A stretch of 64,000 bases of DNA from Amborella trichopoda. Lineage: Eukaryota; Streptophyta; Magnoliopsida; Amborellales; Amborellaceae. Positions 43,035 to 55,656 of the stretch are shown piece by piece. Under the pieces are notes generated by a model. It worked only from the letters and a program-made list of their open reading frames with translations, searched no databases and was not told where the DNA came from. Position numbers and translations under genes: made by a program. Each line of letters opens with the position of its first letter. Positions within the stretch are counted from its first letter, which is position 1. The stretch covers positions 261,008-325,007 of the forward strand of contig NW_006498572.1 in assembly GCF_000471905.2 (NCBI RefSeq), written 5' to 3'.

Positions 43035-45494
43035 CTTAGACTCGTTCGAATAACTCGGCCAAGGTCCACCGAGTCGATTTTTTCAACTCCGATTTATTGT
43101 CTTATTGAAGCATATATAGAAGGGCACGAGTATGAAAGTTGAAAATAACTCTTCATGTTCTCTCTCTCTCTCTGTCTAATCGGTTGGTTTCTTTTCTCAG
43201 TTTTTCACTTGAGTTGCAGCCCATTATTCTTCTTCCGTATACCCATTCGCCTCTCTCTATTCATACTCAATGTTTATGCTGGTTGCACGCCTTTTCTTTG
43301 GTACTTTTCTCTCCCGCAAATTTACAAGGGTTGCATGCCTTATCTTTAGTAGTTCTGTCTCCACAAAATGCCTTCCATTTGTGAGGGTGCTTGAGGGCTG
43401 GCTACAATGTTAGGTATGTGTGGCCATTAAACGCTTTATGAGTACTTGTAAATGAATTTATATAGCGAAACATGAACTCAGTGGGAGTGTAGTCCCGTGT
43501 GGACACAAACGATGTTTTCTGATACCAGACTGTGCTTAATGTGTTAGGTCAACCTAGTTGGGAAAAACCCATGCCACCTGAGCATAGAAATATAAACCAC
43601 TGAAGGTTAAATGAGTCATCCCTTGATGAGGTCGGAGTATATTCGGAAGAGTGAACTGAGGGATTGTGTAACCATTGTGTATGATGGAGGCCTTCAGAGA
43701 CGAGGCCAAAGTCTCATACAAGTACCATCACACGACATGCACATTGATGACTGTTTTTGGGAAAGCAAACCACCTTTCAGGGTGAAGCGTGTGCATGTGC
43801 GAGAGATAACCCTTAGGCACCATCGAGCAATAGATTGCATCAGGTCAGGGTGACCTTGGTTTTATCTCTAGGGGAGAATCTGAAATTTATAGATTGGGAT
43901 TGCGACCCCTTGCCTATTGGTTAGACTTTGGCGACCCGCTAATGATCCTCTATATCAACTATGGGTTATGGGCAACGTTAGGTCAGTTTGAGAAAGCATG
44001 TGTGGTTTGTAGTCCACATTTGAAGGTGGAGTGCCCCAGTGCATATTTATTCCTATACCAGATGGATTTTTTTCTCATCAAAGTATTTAATTTTTTTTAT
44101 TTTCATAAATTTGATTTTTAGAATTGTTATTTGAATTTTTCTAAATCTCTGGATATTTTGTTTATCAAATTTGGATTTATAAAAACAGAGATATTAATTT
44201 TATATTGAATTAAATATTCAAATATGATTTTATGAATTTCTAAAAAATAAGATTATTTTAAATATTGCATGGGAGGCCCAATAGGACTTATGGGCCCACC
44301 ATGACAAATTAGGGGTGGGGCCCATTATATACTACAAAGGGTGGCACACCCCACCTAGGTGGCTATATATTTTTATTGGTCAAGCTCTAGAGCTTGAAGA
44401 AAAAGAAATTGTTGTTTTAAAAAGTTTAGGCCTTGAGGAAATTTTGATATAAATTTTGGTATGTATGAGAAGACTTATGCATAAAATACGAAAGGATAAT
44501 ATTATTATATATTAATTGATTGGAAAATGGTTTATGAAGTTGGGAATAATGGTTCTAGCACCTTCCATATGATATTGATGGCTTAACTATAGAATAGACA
44601 GCTCATATCTCTTGCCCTACAAGTCATCCAAGATTAATGATGCATATTTAATCTTATATGAAGAGCAAATCTATGGAAAATCCTAAAAAACCCTAAAACC
44701 ATTCAAGCACTATAAAAAAGGGAGTACCCTACCTAAATCTGTACAACTTGAACTTTACATCTCTCTTTCTCTCTCTCTGTCTCTCTCTCATCCAACTAAG
44801 GGGCACGTCCCACTTTAGAAGATCTCTCTCTCTCATCTTGGAAACTTTCTCTTTCCCTCAAGAAAGCCTAAGGGGCATGCCCTACTCTCTCCATCTCTTG
44901 GATCTCTCTCTCCCACATTGTGAAAAAAAGTTAAGGGTTTAGGCCATGGAGAGTTTCTATCTCTTAAACTAGGTTATCAAAGGGGGTTCACCTAGGGTTT
45001 GAGTTTTGTGATCAAAGGGGTTCTTGTTCTATTGATGTGACTTGTCCTAAAACTTGCTTTCCCAGTTAATATTGAAGGTTGACCATTAGATCCCGCACCA
45101 TCGGAAGATGGTGACTTGGTGTAGGGTGTAAGAAGCCCGGTTGAGGTAATCTCTGACACCCTCGTTTGTTTCTTGCATATTTATTTATTGTGTCTTTTAT
45201 TCCCAAGCGTAGGTTGTGTCCTTTTTTTTGATATTGAAAGAAAAGTTTTCAATGGATTCAAGTTCTTGAGATGTTAATTGTATTCCTTTTTTTTTATTAT
45301 ATGGAGTTGTTTTATTGTAAAATGACTATTTGTAAGTGATCTAAGATGAGAAGAAAAAGAAAAACAATTGAAAAAGAAGAAAAAAAAATATATACTCCAA
45401 CTAGATCACTTGAGTCCTTCTTTCAATCAATCCATTCTCTTGACGACTGTGGGCGAGTGATTGGTTAGTTAGTTCTTTTTATATCATTTGATTT
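43035..45494. other. Unclassified AT-rich sequence with LTR-like features
   Basis: 43035-44270 is mixed-composition sequence with no recognisable protein. 44271-45180 has TATAAAAA at 44711-44718, followed by a CT-rich leader with two copies of CTAAGGGGCA(C/T)G-type sequence (about 44798 and 44870) and then a GC-richer block. That order would fit a promoter-leader of an LTR. No matching second LTR was found. ORFs at 43139-43384 and 44748-44942 are low-complexity. A host gene promoter cannot be excluded, but no coding exon follows. Confidence 0.3.
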
Positions 45495-45740
45495 TGTTGG
45501 GAATTACCAAAATTTTTGAATTGAAATTCAAATCTTGAAATTCAAATTTTGTATTGCTGTACACTTTATAATCTAGTTAGATAAGCTTTGTATATTTTTT
45601 ATTTTTGTTAGATAGATACCTACAATCAAAGGATTGCAACCTTTTGTGTCTTCTACAACTGTCCTAAGATTGGGTAATACAATATACTGAAAAATAGTTC
45701 TAGCAGAAAATGCTCCAAAAATTCACATCGCATCACAGTA
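45495..45740 (+). repeat. Candidate LTR of the Ty1/copia element
   Basis: Starts TGTTGGGAATTACC, the usual opening of many plant copia LTRs, has CTTTGTATATTTTTTATTTTTG, and ends near CATCACAGTA before TGGTTGCC. Only TGGT of a methionine-tRNA-type primer site is kept. No 3' partner was seen downstream, so this is tentative. Confidence 0.4.
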
Positions 45741-46129
45741 TGGTTGCCATTGATCTTGGAAGCTACAAATTTCATAATCTTTATGAATATTGCTTCCTAT
45801 GAACCATGAGTTCCATTCCTTGCTTTCACATTATGTATTTTTTTTTTTTTTGAAGGAAACTGCTTAGATTTCCTCTCCTCATTGTCATTAACGGTTGAGA
45901 TTAACTTTTCACAGTCAATTTCATTACAATTCATTAAAATCTAGTGAATTTCACAGTGATTTTGTTGTCTTTTACTCAACCAAAACTTTCGTAGTCTCAC
46001 GTTATATCAAAATCCCACTCTCTTTATTTCAACTCTTTAAAAAAATTCTCTCTTTCAACATCCCTTTAAAGTCCATTCTTCTCACACCTTTGCAAACCAA
46101 AAGTGTTGAAATTTAGAGAGCGTCAAAAC

Positions 46130-48420
46130 AGTTGCTGGAATTTTAAAGAGAGAATTAATACTGCTATGATTTTGTGCGGCATGATTAGCAACCCTTCCTC
46201 TGAAAGTCAATCTCCTTACTTTTTACATCGCTCTAACAATTCCGAGATTGCTCTTGCTTCACATCCCCTAATTGGGGGAGAATTATTCTACATTGTCTCA
46301 TGCCATGCACATGGCCTTAAGTGCCAAAAACAAATTGGTTTTATTAATGAAACTCTGCCCAAACTAGGGCCCTATTCTACATCTCTTCACTTATGGGAAA
46401 GATGTAATGACATGATTTTCTCTGGTTTCTTAATACCTTGTCTAAATATCTTGTGGATAATGTTGTGTTTTCCTCTATAGCACAAGAAGCGTGGACTGAT
46501 TTGCGAGATCATTTTTCACCAAGCAACACCCCCCAACTTTATCAAATCAAGAAATTTTTAGCCACTTTCCAACAAAGAGCAACTCTAAATTGGCTCTTAC
46601 TTCACACAACTAAAGAAAAAATGAGATGAATTAGCTTCTCTCACCTCTTTTACTCCATGTTCTTGTGGGGCACTTAAAAATCTCAATGTTATATTAAGCA
46701 AAAGCAACTCCTTCAATTTTTAATGGGTATTACAACATGGTGCGTAGTAACAGTTTACTCATGGATTCACTATCAACTGTTGCCAAAGCCTACTCACTTG
46801 TCCTTCAAGAAGAAAGACACCGTAAGATTAATCTACATATCCCTGCATTAGAAGCTACAACTTTTGCTATGGTTCAATCTCATGCATATGAGAAACCCAT
46901 TCTAAATCCTAATATTGCCCAACAAAACTCTAAGACTGGTACACGCTCCTTGCTATATCGTAATGGTGACACGAAGGACCATTGTTTCAAACTTGCGAGC
47001 TATCCAAAATGCAAAACAAACCCCGTACCTACAATGTTGAATCCACTGCAGTTATCTAAACTAACCAACTTACTTCTACAACAATCCCTCAATTTACACC
47101 TGAATAGCACCATCAACTTTCGTACATGCCACAGGCAGGCAGTTCAAGCCACTTGGCCAATCTTGTAGGTAATCTTTGTTGCTTGACCTTTTTTTATTCA
47201 ATAATACATGGATCATAGACAGTGGTGCTATTGACCATATTGTTTATTCTCCATATTTTCTTTCATCCATAGAGCCTTCATCACCCACTAATCCTATGAA
47301 ACTACCAAATGCTAATTTTGCACTTGTTCTTAATATTACTCTTTTATAATAAATAACTTTGTAATGTTTTATGTGTACCCTCCTCATATAATTTACTTTT
47401 TGTTCAAAAGTTTACCTTTAATCTTAAATGCTTTATAAACTTTTTCCTCGACCATTGTATTTTTCAAGACTGGTTATCAAGGAGAACAATTGGAGCAGGT
47501 AGAGAGCACAATGGCTTTTATGTTTTTCATTTGTCCAAAGTTGTATTTGCATCCCTAGTTCATAGTTCAACCCCTATAGGCCTGTGGCATTAGTGCCTAT
47601 GTCACTCTTCTCATGCACGCTTACATTCTCTTATTAAAAAACATTCTGACATTTTTTTCTCTAATAATTGTAATTGTCATGTATGCCCTAAGGCAAAATA
47701 GTCGCGACTTTCTTTTCCTAATAGTTTGACTTCTACTACTCTTCCTTTTCAACTTATTCATTGTGACATATGGGGTGATTATGCAACTCCATCTCGTACA
47801 ACGACACATTATTTTTTTACTTCGGTTGATGATTTTAGTCCTAACACTTGGATTTTTCTAATGCGACACAATTATTGAACAAATCAATATTTAAAATCTT
47901 TTTTTTCCTTAGTCGAAACTAAATTCCATTTCTTGATTCAGTCCATTCAAATAGACAATGGAACTGAGTTTTTCTCTAAAGATATGTAGATCATTTTTCA
48001 AATAAATGGTGTGTCTCATCAACACTCTTGTACCACAACACCCCAACAAAATGGTATTACAAAACATAACACTGTCACCTCCTTGAGGTTGCATGGGCCT
48101 TACATTTTCAGGTTAATTTACCTTTTATTTTTTTTGGGGAGATTGCATTCTTACAACATCATATCTTATCAATTGCCTACCTACCCCTATTTTAAATGCC
48201 AAAAACCCATATGAAGCTCTTTTCAATTCTCCTCCAACATATAAATAATTAAAGATATTTGGCTGCCTTTGCTATGCTTATAACATACATCACCGACACA
48301 AATTTTACACCATTTTAGGCTGATATATATTTATTGGTTATCCTCATGTTCAAAAGGCATATCATTTATATGACTTTGATTGCTACGACGTTTTTACCAA
48401 CAAATTGTTTATACTCGAAA
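46130..48420 (+). pseudogene. Ty1/copia gag-protease-integrase remnant
   Basis: Gag in three frames: YFLHRSNNSEIALASHPL (about 46220), LWERCNDMIFSGF (about 46391), AWTDLRDHFSPSNTPQLYQI (about 46490), LLMDSLSTVAKAYSLVLQEE (about 46755) and a knuckle remnant NGDTKDHCFKLASYPKCK (about 46960). The protease motif WIIDSGAIDHI starts at 47209. The HHCC region WH...CNCHVCPKAK is at about 47585-47697. The integrase core follows with LIHCDIWGDYATPS (about 47753), QIDNGTEFF (47948) and TTPQQNGITKHN (about 48035). The third catalytic residue is Lys (AAA at 48062) where copia integrases have Glu. A C-terminal LKIFGCLCYAYNIH...FIGYPH segment is at about 48250-48350. Reverse transcriptase and 3' LTR are missing. 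Dead and truncated. Confidence 0.85.
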
Positions 48421-48640
48421 ATGCGAGCAAGGAATTTCGCCCCCTCTTGGGTTTCAGGTGCAAACAAATTGAACAGGTGGAAGAGAATGGATCCCATCAA
48501 ATCACATTCCGAGGGAGAATCGAGCCACAAGGCCATATCCCTCCCGTACAACTAGTAAAGCCGGCTTCCCTCTTATTTCAACCTTGGAATTCAACAATAA
48601 GAATTATAAAATGGGTTTGAAGGCAAAATGCGATTTTTAG
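48421..48640 (+). other. Breakpoint segment after the copia remnant
   Basis: Mixed-composition sequence that does not continue the copia polyprotein. Two short overlapping ORFs are present (48334-48555 and 48405-48620), neither recognised. It may belong to another inserted repeat. Confidence 0.25.
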
Positions 48641-49620
48641 AGAAATAAATTTAGAAAAAGTAAAATGAGAGGATTAGTATAAATAAACTAACAAGCTAAA
48701 GAAATAAAGGTATATAGGATTAAATAATCTAACTACCAAATATAAAAAGAACAAGAAGGTAAAGAGCATGGAAACATGGAAGCTATCTATTCTAACTAAT
48801 AATTTGGATAAAAGGAAAGTGCAAATAAGATCTAGGAAATGAACTAAACTACAAAATAAGAAAATAGAGACGAAGAGAAGATGGTGATAATATGCATTAA
48901 ATGGTATGGAGAAAAGAGAGGAATGGGATTATATAGAAGAAATAAAGAGGGGTGAATATAAAATAGAAATAAAAAGTTATGAATAACATAAAAGAGAATT
49001 AATACAAGAAGAAAAGTGGGAAATGAGATTAAGCTATTGAATAAAATACTAGAAAAGTAACAAAAGTAAATAGTAAAGGGGGGGGGGGGGGTGGGGGAAG
49101 AGAGAGATCTAAGCTACAAGATGAATAAATTGGGAAAAGAGAAATAAGTAAAAAGTCAAATGAAAGAGGATGAGAGAGTGGCCTAAACCGTGAATGAAAA
49201 GAGCATAGAGACAAACAAACATGAGCCCTCCCCTAAGCTAGGAATGCAATAGCTAAACGAAGTAAATAAGAAGATAGATGCAAGAATATAAAAAACAGAG
49301 AAGATACTACATTAAATAGCATAGAGAAGAGGTTAGTAAGGCATTAAATGAAAAAGATGAGAAGATGTGAGGTAAATGCCTATGATTAAAGGATGATAAA
49401 TGCAAAGAAAAAAGGGGTAAACTATAACTAAGAAGAAAGAGCAAAAGATAAACAAATGCAGCAAAAAGAGAAATAAATACTAAATGCAAAGGGATGAGAA
49501 TGAGAGTTAGATCATAAATGAAGTGAGAAAAGAAGGAAAAACATAAATACAATCGATAAAAGGGAAATAAATGCAAAAAATGCTAATACGGAAAGAAAAA
49601 ACTATTAAAGGTTGGGCCAC
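48641..49620 (+). repeat. Purine-rich ~1 kb tract
   Basis: Almost all A and G with sparse T and very little C, without a fixed period (AAATGAGAGGA, AAGAAATAAAGAGGGG). Includes a run of G at 49079-49090. Minus-strand ORFs here (49029-49214, 49307-49576) are Leu/Phe/Ser low-complexity frames and are not credited as genes. Confidence 0.7.
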
Positions 49621-49925
49621 TAAGCTCGGTACCTAGAGTCAGTGCTGATTCAGATCAAATGGTTGCATAGTCAATCTCAAACTTTTGTTTTTTAAAGGGG
49701 AAAATAGAAATAGGAGGAAGATGGCCCAGAATCTTGGATTATCCACACTGCTTTTAGTTTGATAGTGTCGCTTGAAGGGGTTAGAAGCTTTAGTTTTGGA
49801 TAGAGGGCTAGGATGGATGGGGAAGCTCAAGTTGGTTCACACATTGGGTTCTCTCACAACCTTGAACACATAGCTTGAGCACAAAATTGAGGAGAGTTCC
49901 AACCTTAGGTTTGAAGCAAAATGAA
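49621..49925. other. Flank of element C
   Basis: About 300 bases of unclassified sequence ending in ATGAA, which is the candidate target duplication on this side of element C. Its partner would lie beyond the window. Confidence 0.4.
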
Positions 49926-51209
49926 TGGTTAGGTGCCTCGATCTCGCCCTCCAGGTCGGGATGATTTAGTGGCATGGTTCTAGGTTCGAGATGGACCTGG
50001 GACCTGAGATCGCTCTCTCAAGAACTGCGTAAAGGAGACACGGGCAGGAATACCAACCTGTGAGAGAGGAATTTGGGTCGTGAGGTGGGACTCACCTCGC
50101 ATGGGTTCGTGACACACTCGGGCTGCTCGCTTGGGCGCCATCTTAGATCACGTGGAATGGCCTCCTGACCTGTGGCAGGATCGGAATCATCTCCCTTGAC
50201 CTGTTTCTTCTTTCCTACAATCACACACACACATTACAATACAGACAAGTGGGTCAGAAGACCCCACCTTGTCTTTGAAGGAATGCACACAAGGGGAAAA
50301 TGAGAGAATGGTGTCATTGGGTCCATGTCAATTGGATAGCCTTCCGGCATCTTCTTAACAGAGGACCTACAACATCGTTTTCTTGGTGGAAGAATGAGGG
50401 AAAGAAGGTGAGATGAAGAAAGTAAATGAGGAAAGAGAACATAAAGAGGGGAGAGTAGTGAGGGAATAGAGAAATGAAGAAATGAAGACCAATTTGGCTT
50501 TCATCTGGTTCTTCAGAGAAAGAGAGTAGAGAAAGAAAAATAGAAACGAAGGCTATTTTTTATTTCACCTAGCTCTTCAGAGGTAACGCAAGAAAAATAT
50601 TTGTTTCAGAGAGAGGAAGAAGAAAAGGAATAAGAAAGGTGAAGGTTAGATTGGCTTTCACTAAACCTTCAAAAAGGGGGGAAGAGACGAAAAGAAGGAG
50701 AGACGAAGAGAAGAAGAGAAAAGAAAGAATAGAAGAAAGAGAACGGGGTGAAGGCTAGCTTGGCTCTTGCTAAACCTTCCAAAGGGGGAGAGCAGATGAG
50801 AAGAAGGAGAGAAGAAGAGAAGAGAAGTGAGAAAATAAAGAGAGACGAAACGTTTGGCACAACGGCTAGACTGACACGGCGGTGAGACTGGCACGGTAGT
50901 AAGACTGGTACGGTGGCTAGTCTAGCGCGACAGTTAGACGGGCACAGTGGTTAGACTGGCAAATCGGCAAGACTGGCATAGAGGTAAGACTGACACGACG
51001 ATAAGACTGACATAGTGGCTAGTTTGGCGAGGCAGCTAGATGGGCAAGGCGGTTAGACCGGCATGACGGCTAAAATGCATGGCAGCAAGATTCACACGGC
51101 GGCAAAAGGCTCAGTCTGGGATCTAGTCAAGCAAGTGAAAGAGAGAAAGAGGAGAGGAGAGAGAAAGAAGAGAAAAAGAAGAGGGGAGAGATAGAAAGAA
51201 GGGAGGAGA

Positions 51210-51560
51210 GAGAAATATTTTGCACAACGCTGTACCCTACCATGTCAGACAGACAGAGAGAGAAGAGAGAAGCGAGAGAAATATCTTGCACAACAGTATA
51301 CCCCTCCGTGCTAAACAGAGAGAGAGAAGGGAGAGAAATGTCACACACGACGGTATATCCTGCCGTGCCAGACAGAGAGAGAGAAGGGAGAGAAATGTCG
51401 TGCATGGCGGTTTACGTCACCGTGCCAGATAAAAAGAGAGAAGGGAGAGAAATGCCGGGCACGGTGGTATACCCCGCCATGCTAGACAAAGAGAGATAAG
51501 AGAGAAGAGAGAGCAATATTGTGTACGACGGTATATCCCACCATACCAGACAGAGATAGA
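51210..51560 (-). repeat. ~58-bp hairpin tandem array in the LTR of element C
   Basis: Units of GAGAGAAATGTCGTGCATGG-type sequence at about 51274, 51333, 51390, 51448 and 51507. Each has an ACGGCGGTATA...CCGCCGT-type inverted repeat. Position and period match the array in A's LTR, but the hairpin core differs. Confidence 0.8.
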
Positions 51561-51911
51561 GAAGAGAGAAAGAAGAGAGAGAAATAGGAAAGAAGAAGAG
51601 GGAAAAAGGAAAAAAACAAAGAGAGAAAGGAAAGAAGCAGAGAAAGAAAGGAAAGAAGTAGAGAAAGAAAGGAAAGAAGAATAGAGAGAAAGGAAAGAAG
51701 TAGAGGAGAGAAAAAGAAGAGAGAGAAAGAGGAGAGGAGAGAGAAAGTTACATGGATGGTTAAGGGTATCGCTTAAAATATTCTCTCTCCTCTCTTTTTC
51801 TCCAAGACGTGAGATGTGCCCCTCCAAAACTTAAGCAAAAAGCTAATTTTTTATTGATCAAGATGGGTTTAAGAGTATGTCTAAGCGTCCCTTACAAGAG
51901 CACATCACGTG

Positions 51912-51919
51912 CTTATATA
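51912..51919 (-). promoter_or_regulatory. TATA box, element C LTR
   Basis: TATATAAG on the minus strand, about 20 bases downstream of CCACCCATGTTTGG, as in A and B. Confidence 0.6.
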
Positions 51920-53224
51920 GAAATTTAATCCAAACATGGGTGGATGCCCAATTTTTAACCTAATTGTAGAAAACCAAGAATTAAATGAATTAAATAAAAT
52001 GAAGAAATTTGGGGAAAAAAGATGATTTTGTCCCTCACCCACAAATCCTGTAATTCCACTTAAGTCCCTGTCATGGCCATGTAACCTTTACGATCTTCCG
52101 GGGTTTGTTCGGGGTCCTTCTGGTCTTCATCTGACCAAAATATATTGCTTTCTTGATCGACTCGGGAAGACGGTCATTTTGATACCTATTTCAAGCCATA
52201 GATTGGACTTTTGGGCCATGATCACGAGACGTGAAAATCATGAGAAACATGCAATCTTTTATTCAAGATCACGTCTATTTTTCAAGGTTTTTCCATTATT
52301 TCTTTGTTGTATTTTGACGATAATTTTGACATGAACATTTGGGGACGAATGTGGCTTGATTTGGTGTCCAAACGATTGTTTTCCAAATTTTGTATTTTGG
52401 CCAGAGTTTGGTTTCCGGTGGTCTGAAATTACAGCAAGTTTGACTCCATCGTGCGACAAATCTGATCATCCATCATGCGCGAGGTTTAGATTGTACAAAG
52501 CCTCCGACCTCGTGCTCGTAATGGATCTAGTTTGAGGCCAATCCGATGCGTGAGCATCAAGATGTGACTGCTTGATTGAGACTTCTCTCTAGTTTTTCTC
52601 CCTGCTCAGGCCATGACATTGGTTGTACCACATATCAAAATGCTCGAGTCGATGAAATGAACATGCTCTCAAAATTTGATGAGAGAGATATGACCTTTCA
52701 AAGTTCAGCCCGAAGCCTTAAAACATAGTTTCCATTAATGGAAATTGGTTCACTGAGCATGCACAGTAATAGCGTGGGGCCTATCCGTTTTGGGTAATTT
52801 GGTCATAACTTGGTCTAGAAACATTATATCAAACCAAAACTTGGTCCTCAGGGGTTTTCAGATGTTCCAAATCCAATGTCTATGGTCCCATAGTCATTTG
52901 ACCCTTCGGTGATAGGGATGTAGTTATAAGGTTCATTGCCGGGGGACAAGAGGCCGATTTTCCAAAATTTTTTCTGCATCTGTACTGCCTTAAACTTGTC
53001 AAATCACGAAAAAACTTGAGAAGTGTTCTTAGGATACCCTTAGACATGATCTTGAAACTTCTTGGTCCATTTTGAGACTGTTGGAAATTTCAGTTCTGGA
53101 TCAGGGCTTATTGACTTATGACTTCTGTAGTCCACAAGAATTTTGGTACCTATGGACCTAGGTTGCAAACTTCTTTCTCCTTATTCGCATAGGGGATACA
53201 AGTGTTGAAAAATACCTTCAAACA

Positions 53225-54180
53225 ACTTACCCCCCTGAATGTTGTGCTTTGAGAGAAGTGAGAAGGACAATAGTCGAAATCAAAATTTGTCCTTCGGCTT
53301 TAGTTTTCTTCCTGGCCACCGGGTCACATGAATGCTGAAGGGATACTTGTGTGAAGCTGCTTCCCAGAGGGGTGACCAAGGTGCTTAGGCATCTGGGGGC
53401 CTTGCTTAAGGGCTTGTCGACCCAGACATGGAGACTTTTAGGGGGGAGAAGAGACTTGACAAGCAGGGTACCTTTCTGGGCCCCATCCTACCGAGTCCAG
53501 TCAGGGGCTTTTTGTTGACCTGTCCCGAACGTCTGGTCCTGTCAGGGAGAGGTTTGGCAAGGCAGCCTTGAAATGGCTCTACCTTAGTTGTTGTGGGCAG
53601 GTATTGACCTGATTTGACAGTTTCTTGCTTTTGAGGAGCATCTTTGGCTTGTCAGAATGACTTTCATATTTTTGGTGACTTCTTGGGAATGGGGTCCTTT
53701 AGCATGGAACCCTGACTTGCCATCTTGGCGATTCTTCTGACTTCTGAGTCCTTTCATGAACGGACTCAGACTGTTGGATTTTTCTTGAATCTCTTGTTTT
53801 TGGGTCGCAATAACAGGGTATTCTGGTACTGAGGATTTTTCTTTGAATGCCAGTTGACGTGCCTGTTGGGGTGAACGTTGCATCCACCTGCTTATTGGTC
53901 CGAGTGCCCTTTCGGGTTTTCACCTGGACTGGAAACGGTGTCGTAAAGATGGTTTTCACCATCTTCATTTTTATTAGGCTCTTTTACCCATGACTTCATG
54001 GCCATGTCTGTCATTTTTTTCCATGTTTACTCACGGTGTCCTTTCCAGGTTTTCACCATGCTTGGTTTTTATTTCGGAATGTTCTTACTCATGGTTTCAT
54101 GACCATGCCCGCTCGTCATTTTTATTCATGACGTTCCCCTTTTGGGTTTACACCATGCCCGTTTTTTTGGTTTTTGTGGG
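53225..54180 (-). other. Region before the 3' LTR of element C
   Basis: Starts with the conserved TTCTCTCAAAGCACAACATTC plus AGGGGGGTAAGT purine tract (53225-53262). It holds the blocks shared with A and B, including GGTGAAAACCATCTTTACGAC (about 53940-53960). No conserved reading frame. Confidence 0.5.
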
Positions 54181-54669
54181 GGCGTGTTTAAGGTCATGCC
54201 TCCAGGTCCTGAGCTATGTTTTAAAGTCATATAACCTTGACCATTATGTGAAGAAGTTTAACTTCATGCCACCAGGACATGCACTATAGTTTAAGGTCGT
54301 ATAACTTGGACCGTGATGGCAATGAATGCTGGTCTATGGAGGCCATAGAGTGAGTATGGTGGTGGCTTGACTCACTTGGGGGAGATGGCATGAGACCATT
54401 TATGTATGATGGGTGGTGTTTGTGTGGAAAATGGATAAGGGGTGGCCCACTTGCTGTCGGTGAGTATGGATGATGGAATGACTCACCGGGGATTCATGAG
54501 CATGGGCCCGACTCACTGGGGAATGTTGCGAGTTTATGAAGGGCAATGGAGATGGACTCACTGGGGAGGAAGTGAAGGTGGTATGCTCATGTGAACAGGC
54601 CTGCTAGGGGAGGCATGCAAGGGGCATGCACATAGTAACGGGGGCACATGTGTGTTGAGGCTCGCTTAA

Positions 54670-55340
54670 GGTCATGCCACCGAGATCTGAGCTACGATTT
54701 GAGGTCTTATAGCTCGGACCATTATGTAAAACAATTTTACGTCATACAGCTAGGACGTGCCCTACAGTTTAGGGTCGTGCAACTCGACCATTGTGCAAAG
54801 CAGTTTAGCATCATGCGGCCAGAACGTGGGCTACAGTTTAGGGGCGTGTAACTGGACCATTGTGCGAAGAAATTTAACATCATACGGTCAAGATAGATGC
54901 TACAGTTTAAGGTCATGCAATTGGACGGTTGTGTGAAACAGCTTAACGTCATGCAGTCCGGATGGGTGCTACAGTTTAAGGTCATGCAACTAGACTGTGG
55001 TATGAAGTAGTTTAACGTCATGCGGTCTGGAAGGGTACTACAGCTTAAGGTCATGCAACTGGACCATTGTGCGAAGCAGTTTAATGTCATGCGGCCAAGA
55101 TGGGTGCTACAGTTTAAGGTCATGCAGCTGAACCATTGTGCGAAGCGGTTTAACGTCATGCGACCAAGACGGGTGTTACAGTTTAAGGTCATGAAACTGG
55201 ACCGCTGTGCGAAGAAGCTTAATATCATGCAGCCAGGACGAGTGTTACAGTTTAAGGTCATGCAACTAGACCATTGTGTGAAGCAGTTTAACATCATGCG
55301 GCTAGGACAGGTGTTATAGTTTAAGGTCATGTAACAAGAC
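54670..55340 (-). repeat. 69-bp tandem array, element C
   Basis: ACAGTTTAAGGTCATGCAA-type anchors at 54764, 54833, 54902, 54971, 55040, 55109, 55178, 55247 and 55316 are all exactly 69 bases apart. Because 69 is a multiple of three, long frames open on both strands (54737-55330 minus; 55020-55319 plus) with a 23-residue period; these are repeat artefacts. The monomer is related to the GACCTTAAACTG subunits of A and B. Confidence 0.92.
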
Positions 55341-55656
55341 CGAGTTGCGAGTCGTCATTTATGTTGGTAGTTAAGTGAGGGTTGGACTCATTGAGGGATG
55401 TGCAGTGGATGAGGCTCCATGGGGAATGAGTCTGTGGATGGTGGTCTGACTCATTGAGGGTGAAAATGGCTGAGACCATTTATGGGTAGTGGGATCAGAT
55501 GATGAAGGTGGCCCAGTGAGGGATGGTAGGCGGTAGCCGACTGACTGGGGATTAGGGAGTGAATGTGACTCCCTGGTGATTACAATGGGTGGACTCATGT
55601 GATGGGAAGCATGATTATGACTCCAGTTGGGATGGAAAGGTGATGGGGATTCATGC

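Larger units (their letters stand above)
49926..53224 (-). repeat. 3' LTR of element C (~3.3 kb)
   Basis: Plus-strand ends are TGGTTAGGTGCCTCGATCTC and AAAATACCTTCAAACA. TATATAAG on the minus strand at 51912-51919. The purine-rich plus strand at 50380-51800 is the pyrimidine tract of the LTR read in reverse. A tandem array of ~58-bp units (51210-51560) and 17-18-bp GACTGGCACGG-type repeats (50870-51110) lie inside it. Confidence 0.9.

Noticed and set aside
43139-43384. Possible small secreted protein after a CT microsatellite
   Set aside because: Low-complexity Leu/Ser frame with overlapping alternatives and no similarity I can name.
54737-55330. 197-residue minus-strand ORF with a 23-residue repeat
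   Set aside because: Explained by the 69-bp DNA period; both strands are open and the related arrays in A and B encode nothing similar.
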